Shown in pieces: positions 24,249 through 34,150 of a stretch of DNA of 64,000 bases. Both the position numbers and the translations under genes were made by a program. The DNA is from Nocardia elegans NBRC 108235 (GTDB lineage: Bacteria > Actinomycetota > Actinomycetes > Mycobacteriales > Mycobacteriaceae): contig NZ_BDBF01000036.1 of NCBI RefSeq assembly GCF_001612845.1, positions 26,346-90,345 on the forward strand. Direction: 5' to 3'. The notes beneath the pieces were generated by a model. That model saw only the letters and a program-made list of their open reading frames with translations. It was not told the origin of the DNA and did not search any database. The first letter of the stretch is position 1. Each line of letters opens with the position of its first letter.

Positions 24249-24701
24249 ATGACCAGTGCTGCCGGTATCGATGAGATGGGTCCGATCGACTATCTCGTCA
24301 TCGAGTTCCCCGCGGGCCGCCCCCCGGACGGCTCGGCCCTGCCGGTGCTGCGCGATCTGGTCGGCCGGGGCATCATCCGCGTGCTGAATCTGGCGTTCCT
24401 CCGGAAAGAGGGCGACGGGTCGCTGACCGGCATCGATATCGCCGATATCGGGCTCGAGTGTGAAGCGAGCGTGGCCTTGTTCGCCGAGGAGACGACGGGC
24501 GTACTCGACGACGGCGATCTGCGGGAGGCGGGCGCCGCCCTGCACCCCGGGCGTTCGGCCGCCGTTCTGATCTACGAAAACACCTGGGCCGCACCACTGT
24601 CGGTGGCTCTGCGGCGCAACGGCGCCGAAACCGTCGCCGCCGGCCGCATCCCGGTCGAGGCGATCCTGACCACCTTGGACAGCCTCGACGACAAGAACTG
24701 A
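24249..24701 (+). CDS. DUF6325/DUF1269-like small protein
   Basis: A 150-residue soluble protein with a ferredoxin-like alternation: GPIDYLVIEFPAGRPPDGSALPVLRDLVGRGIIRVLNLAFLRK at the N-terminus and AAVLIYENTWAAPLSVALRRNGAE near 110. This matches the actinobacterial family I recall as DUF6325, related to DUF1269 membrane-associated stress proteins. Function unknown. A start at ATG 24276 is possible, but ATG 24249 is preceded by GATGAGG. It converges on the next gene with 10 bases between the stops. Confidence 0.72.
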   Translation: MTSAAGIDEMGPIDYLVIEFPAGRPPDGSALPVLRDLVGRGIIRVLNLAFLRKEGDGSLTGIDIADIGLECEASVALFAEETTGVLDDGDLREAGAALHPGRSAAVLIYENTWAAPLSVALRRNGAETVAAGRIPVEAILTTLDSLDDKN

Positions 24702-24711
24702 GACCGGCGAT

Positions 24712-25965
24712 TCAGCGGCCCGCTCCGAAGCATCCGGCCGCTCCCGTGGCGGCGAATACGGCGGTGGTGCAGTAGGTGGCCACCGGGTAGTAGGGGCCCA
24801 TCGTGGTGGCCGGATCGCCGCCGCGCTCCCGCGAGGCCTGGATCGACTGCGGGTAGAAGCTCTCGCTAGGCAGCATGTTCCGCAGGAAGAGAACCTTCTT
24901 CGCCACCTGCGTGCTGCCCCAGGGCAGCGCGGTGACACTCGAATCCATCTGTGCCGGTAGGTCTTCCGGCGCCGCGACGACGTAGGTGTAGTAGCCGTCG
25001 GCGTCGAGCCGGGTCTGGAAGTCGGCCGCGCAGGCCACAACCGGATAGGGCGTCACCAGGTCGTTCTGGCACATCGACCAATATCGGACCTGCTGAGCCG
25101 GGTCGGTCGGAGGCTGTCCGGCTCGCGAATCCGGGAAATGCGGCGCCTTACCGCGCACCACGACCAGGCGGCCCGGCTGATAGGTGAGTCCCGCCCCGAG
25201 GTATTTGTTGTCGCCGTTCGGGAACAGCCCCGAGGTGCTCGCCGGATTCACGAACGTGGCCTCGGGCACGTTGCCCGGGAACGCGCCCGCCGCGGCCCCG
25301 GCGATGACCTGGTCGAATCCGGCGGTCGCGGCCTGGGCGAGGGGTCCGGGATAGGCGCTGGGGTCGAAGACCCGGCTGCACGGTTGCCTGGTGACGGTCG
25401 CGCCGGCGACGGTCAGCGTCGCATCGGGCAGTGGTACCCCACCGCCGGCCGAAGTCGGGTCGGTCGGCACATAGACCCGGATGATCACGAATCCGATGGG
25501 CGCGTTCTGCGCGGCGGGCAACGCCCGAATCTCGTTGCGGCCGTGGTCTGCTGCGCCGGTCACCAGTCGAGCATGCCAGCGCCGCTGCGTTTCCGGCGCG
25601 GCCGTCGGTGCGGCGAACGGATTGGCGCTGCCCGGATCGGGGGCAATCTGGTTGTCCCGCAACGTATCCACGGTATCGAGGTTCGTGCCGTAGGTATTGA
25701 GCGAGAAGTAGCGCGCGGCGGGGTAGCTGCCCGCCAATTCGATGGAGTCGCCCGGACCGAGCGCATACGGCAGCACCCAGTAGGTGGCGTTGGCATCCGG
25801 GAAAGCCACATTGAGCACCGTACTGTTCGACATGAACCGCCAGGCGCACAGCGGTGAATCGGGCGCGGCCTGCGCACCGGCCGACGGCGCCGACCAGACC
25901 CCGGCCCATACCGCGAGGAGCACGCCCAGCATGCGGGCACAGCGCGACCGCGACGAAGTCCTCAT
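24712..25965 (-). CDS. Secreted protein of unknown function
   Basis: A 417-residue protein with a clear Sec signal peptide (GVLLAVWAGVWSAPSAGAQA). The mature part has conserved-looking blocks YFSLNTYGTNLDTVDTLRDN, GFVIIRVYVPTDP, RYWSMCQNDLV and several cysteine pairs (CAW, RQPCSR, MCQND, VVACAA, TYCTT, AGCFG), suggesting an extracellular disulfide-stabilised fold similar to DUF1254/DUF1214-like proteins of actinobacteria. No catalytic signature is visible. Start ATG 25965 has no strong ribosome-binding site. It diverges from the LLM oxidoreductase, with the TCACCCG palindrome between them. Confidence 0.72.
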   Translation of the reverse strand: MRTSSRSRCARMLGVLLAVWAGVWSAPSAGAQAAPDSPLCAWRFMSNSTVLNVAFPDANATYWVLPYALGPGDSIELAGSYPAARYFSLNTYGTNLDTVDTLRDNQIAPDPGSANPFAAPTAAPETQRRWHARLVTGAADHGRNEIRALPAAQNAPIGFVIIRVYVPTDPTSAGGGVPLPDATLTVAGATVTRQPCSRVFDPSAYPGPLAQAATAGFDQVIAGAAAGAFPGNVPEATFVNPASTSGLFPNGDNKYLGAGLTYQPGRLVVVRGKAPHFPDSRAGQPPTDPAQQVRYWSMCQNDLVTPYPVVACAADFQTRLDADGYYTYVVAAPEDLPAQMDSSVTALPWGSTQVAKKVLFLRNMLPSESFYPQSIQASRERGGDPATTMGPYYPVATYCTTAVFAATGAAGCFGAGR

Positions 25966-26001
25966 CCGACCGACTGTGCCGCCGGGCAGGGCGCAACCGG
26001 A

Positions 26002-26018
26002 TCACCCGCCGCGGGTGA
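26002..26018. promoter_or_regulatory. 17-bp palindrome, second copy of TCACCCG-N3-CGGGTGA
   Basis: A perfect 7+3+7 inverted repeat (centre CCG) in the divergent gap, 37 bases upstream of the secreted-protein gene and 69 bases upstream of the LLM oxidoreductase start. It matches the site at 5476-5492 in every arm position, and its distance to the plus-strand gene is nearly the same (67 and 69 bases). Confidence 0.5.
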
Positions 26019-26086
26019 AGGCGCCGGACTCGGCCGAAATATCGATCCCGACGCGGCTGTTGTGCAGGCTTGTGAGCAATGGCGAG

Positions 26087-26965
26087 GTGAAGATCCGGTT
26101 CGGGGTGGGTACGGGTTCGGCGGCCGATCCGGAAGATCTGGCGGCGCTGGTGGATCGGCTCGAGGCCGCGCGGGTCGATTCGCTGTGGTTCTCCGAACTG
26201 GTCTTCGCGCCGGCCGTGGATCCGACGGTGGGGATGGCGTTCGCGCTGGCCCGCACCAGCCGTCTGAAAGTCGGCACCTCGGTCGCGATTCTGCCGGGGC
26301 GCCACCCCGTGCTGGTCGCCAAGCAGTTGGCGTCCTTGGCCGCCTTGGCTCCGAAGCGGGTGCTGCCGGTATTCGGACTGCGACCGGCGGGGCCCGGCGA
26401 GCAGGACCTGTTTCCGGTGCCGGGGCCGCGCGGCGCGGTCTTCGACGAATCGCTGCGCCTGCTGCGAGCGATGCTGCGCTCCGACGATGTCGATTTCGAC
26501 GGCGACTACTTCACCGTTCGCGCGGCGACGGTGGGCAAGCGGCCGGCCCGCCCGCTCGACATCTGGCTCGGCGGTCGCGCACCGGGCGCCTTCCGCCGCA
26601 TCGGCCGATACGGCGACGGCTGGCTCGGGAGTTTCGTGACCCCGGCCGAGGCGGCGGCCGGGGTGTCGGCGATCAATGCGGCGGCCGCCGCGGCGGGCCG
26701 GGAGATCGAGGCCGATCACTTCGGTATCACGCTGTTGCTCGCGGAGAACGGCATCCCCGCCCAGCTGGCGGCACGGATCGGCGCGCAGCGAGCGGGTGCC
26801 GATCCGGGCGACGTGATCGCCGGAAGCTGGGCGGACCTGCACCGGCTGGTGGACGGGTACCTCGCGGCCGGACTGAGCAAATTCGTCGTGGTGCCGGCCG
26901 ACGGCGCGATATCGGCCGAATTCGTGGACCGGTTCGTCACCGAACTGCTGCCGCGGCAGAACTGA
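26087..26965 (+). CDS. LLM-class flavin-dependent oxidoreductase
   Basis: A luciferase-like monooxygenase of about 292 residues. Family marks are RFGVGTGSAAD at the N-terminus, DSLWFSELVF near 30, the TSVAILPGRHPVLVAKQLASL block near 65, DIWLGGRAPGAFRRIGRYGDGWL near 165 and a C-terminal GLSKFVVVP strand. Many nocardial and mycobacterial members use F420; the cofactor cannot be decided here. GTG 26087 is used; GTG 26072 in frame is an alternative. It is regulated perhaps by the palindrome 69 bases upstream. Confidence 0.85.
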   Translation: MKIRFGVGTGSAADPEDLAALVDRLEAARVDSLWFSELVFAPAVDPTVGMAFALARTSRLKVGTSVAILPGRHPVLVAKQLASLAALAPKRVLPVFGLRPAGPGEQDLFPVPGPRGAVFDESLRLLRAMLRSDDVDFDGDYFTVRAATVGKRPARPLDIWLGGRAPGAFRRIGRYGDGWLGSFVTPAEAAAGVSAINAAAAAAGREIEADHFGITLLLAENGIPAQLAARIGAQRAGADPGDVIAGSWADLHRLVDGYLAAGLSKFVVVPADGAISAEFVDRFVTELLPRQN

Positions 26966-26973
26966 GGCGGGCA

Positions 26974-27918
26974 TCAGGGCACGTCGATGACCAGCTTGCC
27001 CGCGTTGTGCCCCTCGTCCAGCCGTTCGTGGATCGCGACGATGTCGTCGAGCGGCATGGTCTTCGCGATCCGCGGATGGACGAGTCCGCGCTCGAACAGC
27101 GGGGTCATCTCGGTGAGCCGGCGGCGTTCGCGGCTGAGGAAGATGCCGTAGAGCGTCTGGTTGCGCTGGTAGAGATCGTCGAGCCGGCCCTCCGGCCCGA
27201 GGATGGTCGCGATGCGTCCGCCGTCGCGAGTGGCCGCGCAGCTCCGGCCGACATTCTCGCCGCCCACGGTGTCGAGCACCGCGTCGACGCCGGTGCCGTC
27301 GGTGTGCGTGCGGGCCACCTCGACGAAGTCCTCGCTCTTGTAGTCGATCGGGGTCGCGCCGAGATCCCGCAGCAGCTGCTGATGGTCCGCCCCGGCGGTG
27401 GCCAGCACCGAGGCGCCGGCCGCGCGGGCGAACTGCACCGCGAACGTGCCGACACCGCCGGATCCACCGTGTACCAGCACGGTCTGCCCCGGCCGCACAC
27501 CGAGCCGGCGCACGATCGCCTCCCACGCGGTTCCGCCGGCCAGCGGAATCGCGGCGGCCTCCGCGAACGACAGGCTCGTGGGTTTCGGCGCGACGATCGA
27601 GGAGGCCGCCACGTGGTACTGGGCATAGGCGCCCCCACCCGAGGCCAGTTCCGAGGTGTAGTACACGGCATCGCCGACCGCCACGTCGGTGACACCGTCA
27701 CCGACCTGTTCCACCTCTCCGGCGACATCGCTGCCGATCACGGCGGGCAGCGCCAGGTTCGGATTCGCCAGTCCCCGGCGGATGATTCCGTCCACGGGGT
27801 TCGCGCTCGACGCCCGGACTCGCACCAGCACCTCACCCGGGCCGGGACGAGGCGTATCGACGTCTCGAACCGTGAGTGCCTCCGGACCACCGAATTCCCG
27901 CAGCACCGCTGCACGCAT
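26974..27918 (-). CDS. NADPH:quinone reductase-like MDR oxidoreductase
   Basis: About 314 residues of the medium-chain dehydrogenase/reductase superfamily without zinc ligands. The N-terminal GroES-like domain ends near 120; the nucleotide-binding motif is VHGGSGGVGTFAVQFARAAGASV (GGVGxxA). The sequence RAAVLREFGGPEALTVRDVDTP is typical of the QOR/ZTA1 group that reduces quinones or enones. ATG 27918 is chosen because AAGGAGG lies 8 bases upstream, whereas the upstream start at 27954 has none. It starts 23 bases after the aldehyde dehydrogenase stop, in one operon. Confidence 0.88.
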   Translation of the reverse strand: MRAAVLREFGGPEALTVRDVDTPRPGPGEVLVRVRASSANPVDGIIRRGLANPNLALPAVIGSDVAGEVEQVGDGVTDVAVGDAVYYTSELASGGGAYAQYHVAASSIVAPKPTSLSFAEAAAIPLAGGTAWEAIVRRLGVRPGQTVLVHGGSGGVGTFAVQFARAAGASVLATAGADHQQLLRDLGATPIDYKSEDFVEVARTHTDGTGVDAVLDTVGGENVGRSCAATRDGGRIATILGPEGRLDDLYQRNQTLYGIFLSRERRRLTEMTPLFERGLVHPRIAKTMPLDDIVAIHERLDEGHNAGKLVIDVP

Positions 27919-27940
27919 GCGCATCTCCTCCTTCGAACGG

Positions 27941-29401
<1,461 letters not shown>

Positions 29402-29495
29402 CGGTCACCACTCCTCGTACGACGGAATCCGACTCGGTCGGTCTCGGTCGGTCGGTGTCACAGGGTGGCTACCCGCCCACGGCGCACGAAACATC

Positions 29496-31103
29496 TCACC
29501 GCACACTGACCGTCCGGGAATGCCACCCCGTCGCGCCGTCCGGCATCGGTGGGCGGCGCTGAGCGGGCTGGGTGGTTCCGGTGGTGTCGGTGGCGCGGAC
29601 GTGCAGGGTGTGGGTGCCCGGGGTGGCCTGCCAGCGGTAGGTCCATTGGCGCCAGGTATCGGGGGAGTACTCGGTGGTCAGGTCGGCGGCGAGCCAGGGG
29701 CCGTCGTCGACCCGCACCTCCACCGACGCGATCCCGCGATGCTGGGCCCAGGCGACCCCGGCGACTGTGACCGGGCCGGCGGGCAGGGTGGCGAAGGCGG
29801 CGGGGACATCGATCCGGGATGCGGTCTTGATCGGCGCCCGGTCGGCCCACCCCCGGGTCGTCCAATATGCTTGTGCGCGATCGAATCTGGTCACTTCGAG
29901 ATCGACCACCCATTTGGTGGCGGAGACGTAGCCGTAGAGGCCGGGAACCACGAGCCGCGCCGGGTAGCCGTGTTCGAGCGGCAGCGGCGCGCCGTTCATG
30001 CCGACGGCGAGCAGGGCGTCGCGCCCGTCGGTCATCGCCTGGAGCGGCGTCCCGGCGGTGAATCCGTCGGCGCTGCGGGACAGCACCATATCGGCATCCG
30101 GACGCACACCCGCCTCGTGCAGCAGATCGGCCAGCCGGTAGCCGGTCCACACCGCATTGCCCGCGAGATCGCCACCCACTTCGTTGGATACACAGGTCAG
30201 CGTGATCATGCGCGCGACAGCGGGCCGCCGACGCAACTCGTCCATCGTGAATTCCACTGTGCGGTCGACCATTCCGTGGATACGCAGGCTCCACTCGGTA
30301 CTGCTGACGGCCGGCACCTGCAGTGCGGTGTCGACCCGGTAGAAGTCGGCGCCGGGAGTGACGAACGCGGTAAGTCCCGGCACCGAGCGGGTCATGGCCG
30401 GGGTGATCGGCGTGGCGTCCGAAACTGCCTTGGGCACGATGAATCGCGCCCGGTCCGCGGCCACGTCCCGCAGCCGTTGCGCCACGAATCGTCCTGCCGC
30501 CGCGGCACCGACCGCGATCGCGCCGGCCCCGGCCGCCATCGCCAGAAAACGTCGCCGGGCCAATCGAGTGGCACTCGGGATATCGCCGTGGTCCGGGACG
30601 CGGTCCCGAGCCCCGTCGTGGCCCGGCCCCTCGTCGCGCCGGCCGCCGTGGGGGACCAGTAGCCGCAAGACGACCAGCCCCGCCGCCACACCTGCCGCGG
30701 TCGGAATCGCGAACCACCACTGCGCATTCGGGCGATGCAGTGCCGCAACGATGATCGCGACACCCAGAACGACGAATACCGCACTGCCGACGCGACGGCG
30801 ACGTTCGAGCACACCGCACAGTGCGGCAAGCGCCACCATCGCCGCGCCCATGGCGGCGAACAGCACATCCTTGTCGTGACCGCCGAACCGCCGGATCGCC
30901 TCCTCACGCAGTTGCTGCGGCGTGTGATCGACGACCGTCGCCCCCGCGGCGAAGAACGGCGAGGAGCGTGGATCCAGGATCGCACCCACGAGTTCGCCGA
31001 TGCCCAGCACCGCCGCACCGGCCAGTATTCCGGCGAGCGCGGCGGCGGCGAATCCGAGCGTGCCGCGGTGCGCGGTGGGCTCGCGCGTACCCGTATCGAT
31101 CAT
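29496..31103 (-). CDS. Membrane-anchored molybdopterin-dependent oxidoreductase (sulfite-oxidase fold)
   Basis: The 535 residues start with four to five TM segments (about 20-160), then a RRRFLAMAAGAGAIAVG twin-arginine-like segment near 195, and an extracytoplasmic domain of the sulfite oxidase family. The Moco-ligand Cys lies in TLTCVSNEVGGDLAGNAVW (about residue 305), followed by the C-terminal Ig-like dimerisation domain with HRGIASVEVRVDDGPW. It is probably a Tat-exported or membrane-tethered enzyme facing outward. No heme partner is nearby. It lies 66 bases downstream of rskA on the same strand, so it may belong to the SigK regulon. Confidence 0.85.
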   Translation of the reverse strand: MIDTGTREPTAHRGTLGFAAAALAGILAGAAVLGIGELVGAILDPRSSPFFAAGATVVDHTPQQLREEAIRRFGGHDKDVLFAAMGAAMVALAALCGVLERRRRVGSAVFVVLGVAIIVAALHRPNAQWWFAIPTAAGVAAGLVVLRLLVPHGGRRDEGPGHDGARDRVPDHGDIPSATRLARRRFLAMAAGAGAIAVGAAAAGRFVAQRLRDVAADRARFIVPKAVSDATPITPAMTRSVPGLTAFVTPGADFYRVDTALQVPAVSSTEWSLRIHGMVDRTVEFTMDELRRRPAVARMITLTCVSNEVGGDLAGNAVWTGYRLADLLHEAGVRPDADMVLSRSADGFTAGTPLQAMTDGRDALLAVGMNGAPLPLEHGYPARLVVPGLYGYVSATKWVVDLEVTRFDRAQAYWTTRGWADRAPIKTASRIDVPAAFATLPAGPVTVAGVAWAQHRGIASVEVRVDDGPWLAADLTTEYSPDTWRQWTYRWQATPGTHTLHVRATDTTGTTQPAQRRPPMPDGATGWHSRTVSVR

Positions 31104-31169
31104 GATCTCCTCGATTCCCAGGTGGGATGAGGAATTCGTGACGCCGGTCCGCGCGGACGGCGCCGATCG

Positions 31170-31907
31170 TCAGCTCATCGACATGGAGGCGATCGGGGCC
31201 GTGGTCGGGGCCGGGGAGCCGCCCGCGGGTTCGACGGTGATGGCCAGTGCGTCGCCGCCGGAGTAAGTGGCCACCATCGGCGCGGACGCACTCGGCATGC
31301 GGTCCATCACCCCTTCCGAGCGCGGCGCACCGGTCGGCGGTACCACCCACAGCTGATACACATGGCCCTGCGGCGCCGGCGGCACACTGTCGAAAGCCAC
31401 TGTGGCCGCACCCATTTCGGTGGACGCGTGCACCGTCACCACGCCGCCGGTACTGAGCGGCGCGCTCGCGGTGTGTGCATCCGGTTGCCGCATGATCTGT
31501 TCCGCCATCGGTGGATTCGCGGTCTGCCCGGCATATTGCTGGGCGACGATACCGCCGCCGATTCCGGCCGCCACCACTACCGCGGCCGCCGCGGCCAGCC
31601 ACCGTAGCCGAGGCCTCCTGGACGGTCGGGTGAGCGGAACCGCAGCGGACGGATCGGCGGGCCGCGCCCGGTCGAGTGCGGCGAGTATGCGCGCTTCCAA
31701 TTCCGGCGCGGGCTCTTGCGCATCGAGCACCGACAACGCACCCATCGTCTCGCGGACCGCGCGAACCACCACCGAGAAGGCCTGGCTCGTGTCCGGTCCG
31801 GCGTCGGCGACGCGCTGTTCGATCTCGTCGCGCTCGGAATCACCGACCGCGTCCAGTGCGTAGGGGTAGGCAAGGTCGAGCAACTCGTGGTCGGATGTGT
31901 CAGGCAT
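31170..31907 (-). CDS. rskA: Anti-sigma-K factor RskA
   Basis: Transmembrane inhibitor of SigK, cleaved under stress by regulated proteolysis. The 245 residues have a cytoplasmic anti-sigma domain (HELLDLAYPYALDAVGDSERDEIEQ, DTSQAFSVVVRAVRETMG), one TM helix (LAAAAAVVVAAGIGGGIVA, about residues 105-125) and an extracellular RskA domain with GHVYQLWVVPPTGAP near 180 and a Ser-rich C-terminus. Its start overlaps the sigK stop by 8 bases, so the pair is co-translated, which is the usual arrangement for keeping sigma and anti-sigma in balance. Confidence 0.92.
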   Translation of the reverse strand: MPDTSDHELLDLAYPYALDAVGDSERDEIEQRVADAGPDTSQAFSVVVRAVRETMGALSVLDAQEPAPELEARILAALDRARPADPSAAVPLTRPSRRPRLRWLAAAAAVVVAAGIGGGIVAQQYAGQTANPPMAEQIMRQPDAHTASAPLSTGGVVTVHASTEMGAATVAFDSVPPAPQGHVYQLWVVPPTGAPRSEGVMDRMPSASAPMVATYSGGDALAITVEPAGGSPAPTTAPIASMSMS

Positions 31908-32547
31908 GGGCGGCCACCCCCGAGAGGCAGGTGTGAAGCCGTTTCAGCGCATCCCGGATACGGCTCTTGACGGTGGGCAGTGGCGCATCGAGATGTTCGG
32001 CGACTTCTCGATAAGTGCGTCCGCTGTAGTAGGCCAGCGTGATCGCCTCCCGCTGGGTCGCGGTGAGAGTGTCCAGGCAGTGCTGCACCGCCTGCTCCTC
32101 CAGTCGCTGACCGACCGTCTCGGCGACCGTGTCGTGGTCGCGCCCGAGGTGGGCGTGGCCGTAGACGCGATCGCGCACCGTCGCCGATTCCTCGAGGCGC
32201 ACGCGGTCCACGGCACGCCGATGGGTGAGCATCATCAGCCAGCCGATCGGGCTGGCCAGCGCGGGGTCGTAGCGTTCGGCGGCCGTCCAGGCCTGCAGGT
32301 ACACCTCCTGCGTGACCTCCTCGGCGGCGGTGTGATTGCGCAGGATGCGCAAGGCCAGACCGAACACCCTCGCGCTGGTCGCCCGATAGAAGCGCGTGAA
32401 CGCCTCGCGGTTTCCGCTGGCGGCGGCCGCGAGCAGGGTGGCGAGCTCACGTTGTGTTTCCGCTCGCTCGCCTCCGCCCGGCGGACACGACGGGGTGTCG
32501 GAGGTGTCTGCCAGGCGGATCGAGGTGAACTCCGGATCGCCGGTCAT
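31900..32547 (-). CDS. sigK: ECF sigma factor SigK
   Basis: A 215-residue group IV (ECF) sigma factor. Region 2 includes RFYRATSARVFGLALRI and EEVTQEVYLQAW (near 60-90), and region 4 includes LTATQREAITLAYYSGRTYREVAEHLDAPLPTVKSRIRDAL (near 160-200), the -35-recognition helix-turn-helix. It belongs to the SigK branch by its partner RskA and the adjacent fasciclin gene, as in mycobacteria. Its own promoter is not clear in the 150 bases upstream. SigK recognises CCATCC/CCGAAT-type boxes in M. tuberculosis. Confidence 0.9.
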   Translation of the reverse strand: MTGDPEFTSIRLADTSDTPSCPPGGGERAETQRELATLLAAAASGNREAFTRFYRATSARVFGLALRILRNHTAAEEVTQEVYLQAWTAAERYDPALASPIGWLMMLTHRRAVDRVRLEESATVRDRVYGHAHLGRDHDTVAETVGQRLEEQAVQHCLDTLTATQREAITLAYYSGRTYREVAEHLDAPLPTVKSRIRDALKRLHTCLSGVAAHA

Positions 32548-32696
32548 GAGCGCGTCCCTGCATACATGGGAAGAGGTTCGACATGACCAGCGTGCCGGAT
32601 GGGTGCGGATTTCGGAACGTTTTCGCCCGGGTGCGCTACATCGACCGCACCGCGCCGATACGTTCTCCGACCAGCGCGGACGGCAGTCGTGACAAC

Positions 32697-33353
32697 TCAG
32701 GCGGGCGGCATCAGCACGGTATCGATCAGATAGACCGTCGCATTGGCGGTCTTCACACCTCCGCAGACGACCGACGCGTCGTTGACCTTGATCGTGTCGC
32801 CGGATCGGGTCACGTTCACCATGCCGCCCTCGACCGTCTTGTGCTCACCCGCGATGGCGTCGGGCGCGATCTGCCCCGGCACCACGTGGTAGGTGAGGAT
32901 CTTGGTGAGGGTGGCGCTGTCGGTTTTCAGGCTGTCGACCGTGGCCGGCGGCAGTTTCGCGAACGCGTCGTCGGTGGGCGCGAACACGGTGAACTGGCCG
33001 CCGTTCAGGGTGTCGACCAGGTTGACCTGCGGATTCAGCTTTCCGGACACCGCCGCGGTGAGCGTGGTCAGCATCGGATTGTGTGAGGCGGCGGTCGCCA
33101 CCGGATCCTGCGCCATCCCCTCGACCGACCCCGGGCCCGTGGGCACCTGCTCGGCGTAGGCCTTGCAGCCGGGGCCGACCAGGCCGGTCATGGCATTCGC
33201 CGTCGTCGTGCTGCCGGCCATCGCGCTACTGCTCATCGTCGTCGAGGACGAACCCGAACCGGAGTTGTTATCGGACGAACAGGCCGATACCCCCAGCACG
33301 GCCGCGGTCGAAACGATTGCCGCCGTGACGACGGTGCGCTTCATAGTTCTCAT
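32697..33353 (-). CDS. Fasciclin-domain lipoprotein, MPT83/MPT70-like
   Basis: About 218 residues: a signal peptide with lipobox GVSAC, a Ser-rich linker, then one fasciclin (FAS1) domain with FAPTDDAFAKLPPATVDSLK and ILTYHVVPGQI (both typical), and C-terminal TVYLIDTVLMPP. This is the architecture of the mycobacterial SigK-regulated antigens MPT83/MPT70. I use ATG 33353 rather than an upstream frame start because the leader then becomes a normal signal peptide. A SigK-like promoter lies about 61 bases upstream. It is surface-exposed; ligand unknown. Confidence 0.88.
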   Translation of the reverse strand: MRTMKRTVVTAAIVSTAAVLGVSACSSDNNSGSGSSSTTMSSSAMAGSTTTANAMTGLVGPGCKAYAEQVPTGPGSVEGMAQDPVATAASHNPMLTTLTAAVSGKLNPQVNLVDTLNGGQFTVFAPTDDAFAKLPPATVDSLKTDSATLTKILTYHVVPGQIAPDAIAGEHKTVEGGMVNVTRSGDTIKVNDASVVCGGVKTANATVYLIDTVLMPPA

Positions 33354-33413
33354 CGGTCCATCGCTTTCTCTCGGACGACCGGACGGTCGCGTATCTCGTC
33401 GTTGACGACAAAG

Positions 33414-33440
33414 ATTCGTGCTGCTTCCGACTGCGGATGG
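33414..33440 (-). promoter_or_regulatory. SigK-type promoter for the fasciclin lipoprotein gene
   Basis: On the minus strand, CCATCC (33440-33435) and ACGAAT (33419-33414) are 15 bases apart. The reported SigK consensus in M. tuberculosis is CCATCC with about 16-17 bases to CCGAAT. The -35 is exact and the -10 differs only in the first base, with a spacer slightly short. Transcription would begin around 33407, about 54 bases before the ATG. Confidence 0.6.
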
Positions 33441-33507
33441 GGCGAATTTCGTCCGGGCTCGCTGTGCGGCTGCGAGCCCGCGAACACGGGTTACTAGGCT
33501 GACCGCC

Positions 33508-34107
33508 GTGCTGCTTTCCGATCGCGACATTCGTGCCGAGCTGGCCGCCGGGCGGCTCGGGCTGGAACCGTTCGACGAGAAATTGGTTCAGCCGTCGAGT
33601 ATCGATGTGCGGCTGGATCGAATGTTCCGGGTGTTCAACAACACCCGCTACACCCATATCGATCCCGCGCAACGCCAGGACGAGCTGACCACCCTGGTCG
33701 AGCCCGATCAAGGCGAGCCGTTCGTCCTGCATCCGGGTGAATTCGTCCTCGGCTCCACGCTCGAGGTCTGCACCCTGCCCGATGATCTGGCCGGCCGCCT
33801 GGAAGGTAAATCGAGCCTGGGGCGACTCGGGCTGCTCACCCATTCCACCGCGGGATTCATCGATCCGGGTTTCAGCGGGCACATCACGCTGGAGTTGTCG
33901 AATGTGGCGAATCTGCCGATCACGCTGTGGCCGGGGATGAAGATCGGCCAGCTGTGCCTGTTCCGCCTGAGCAGTCCCTCGGAACATCCGTACGGCAGCG
34001 CGGCGGCCGGTTCGAAATATCAGGGTCAGCGCGGGCCGACGCCCTCGCGGGCGTATATGAATTTCCCCCTGCCGCAGGATTCGATTCCGCAGCCCGCGGA
34101 GTCCTGA
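33508..34107 (+). CDS. dcd: dCTP deaminase
   Basis: Deaminates dCTP to dUTP (and in actinobacteria often also hydrolyses dUTP to dUMP) for thymidylate synthesis. The 199 residues contain VLLSDRDIRAEL at the start, QPSSIDVRLDRMFRVF, the substrate block LEGKSSLGRLGLLTHSTAGFIDPGFSGHITLELSN and KIGQLCLF, all typical of Dcd; the Glu in ITLELSN is the conserved catalytic residue. GTG 33508 is the expected start for the family; a longer frame back to 33418 has no support. It converges on the permease gene. Confidence 0.95.
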   Translation: MLLSDRDIRAELAAGRLGLEPFDEKLVQPSSIDVRLDRMFRVFNNTRYTHIDPAQRQDELTTLVEPDQGEPFVLHPGEFVLGSTLEVCTLPDDLAGRLEGKSSLGRLGLLTHSTAGFIDPGFSGHITLELSNVANLPITLWPGMKIGQLCLFRLSSPSEHPYGSAAAGSKYQGQRGPTPSRAYMNFPLPQDSIPQPAES

Positions 34108-34150
34108 TATTCCGAACCGGCCGCCGCTCATGTCGCCGACCCGAGGTAGG

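Noticed and set aside
25148..27526. Minus-strand open frame of about 790 codons
   Set aside because: It overlaps the secreted protein, the LLM oxidoreductase and the MDR gene; composition is typical of antisense frames.
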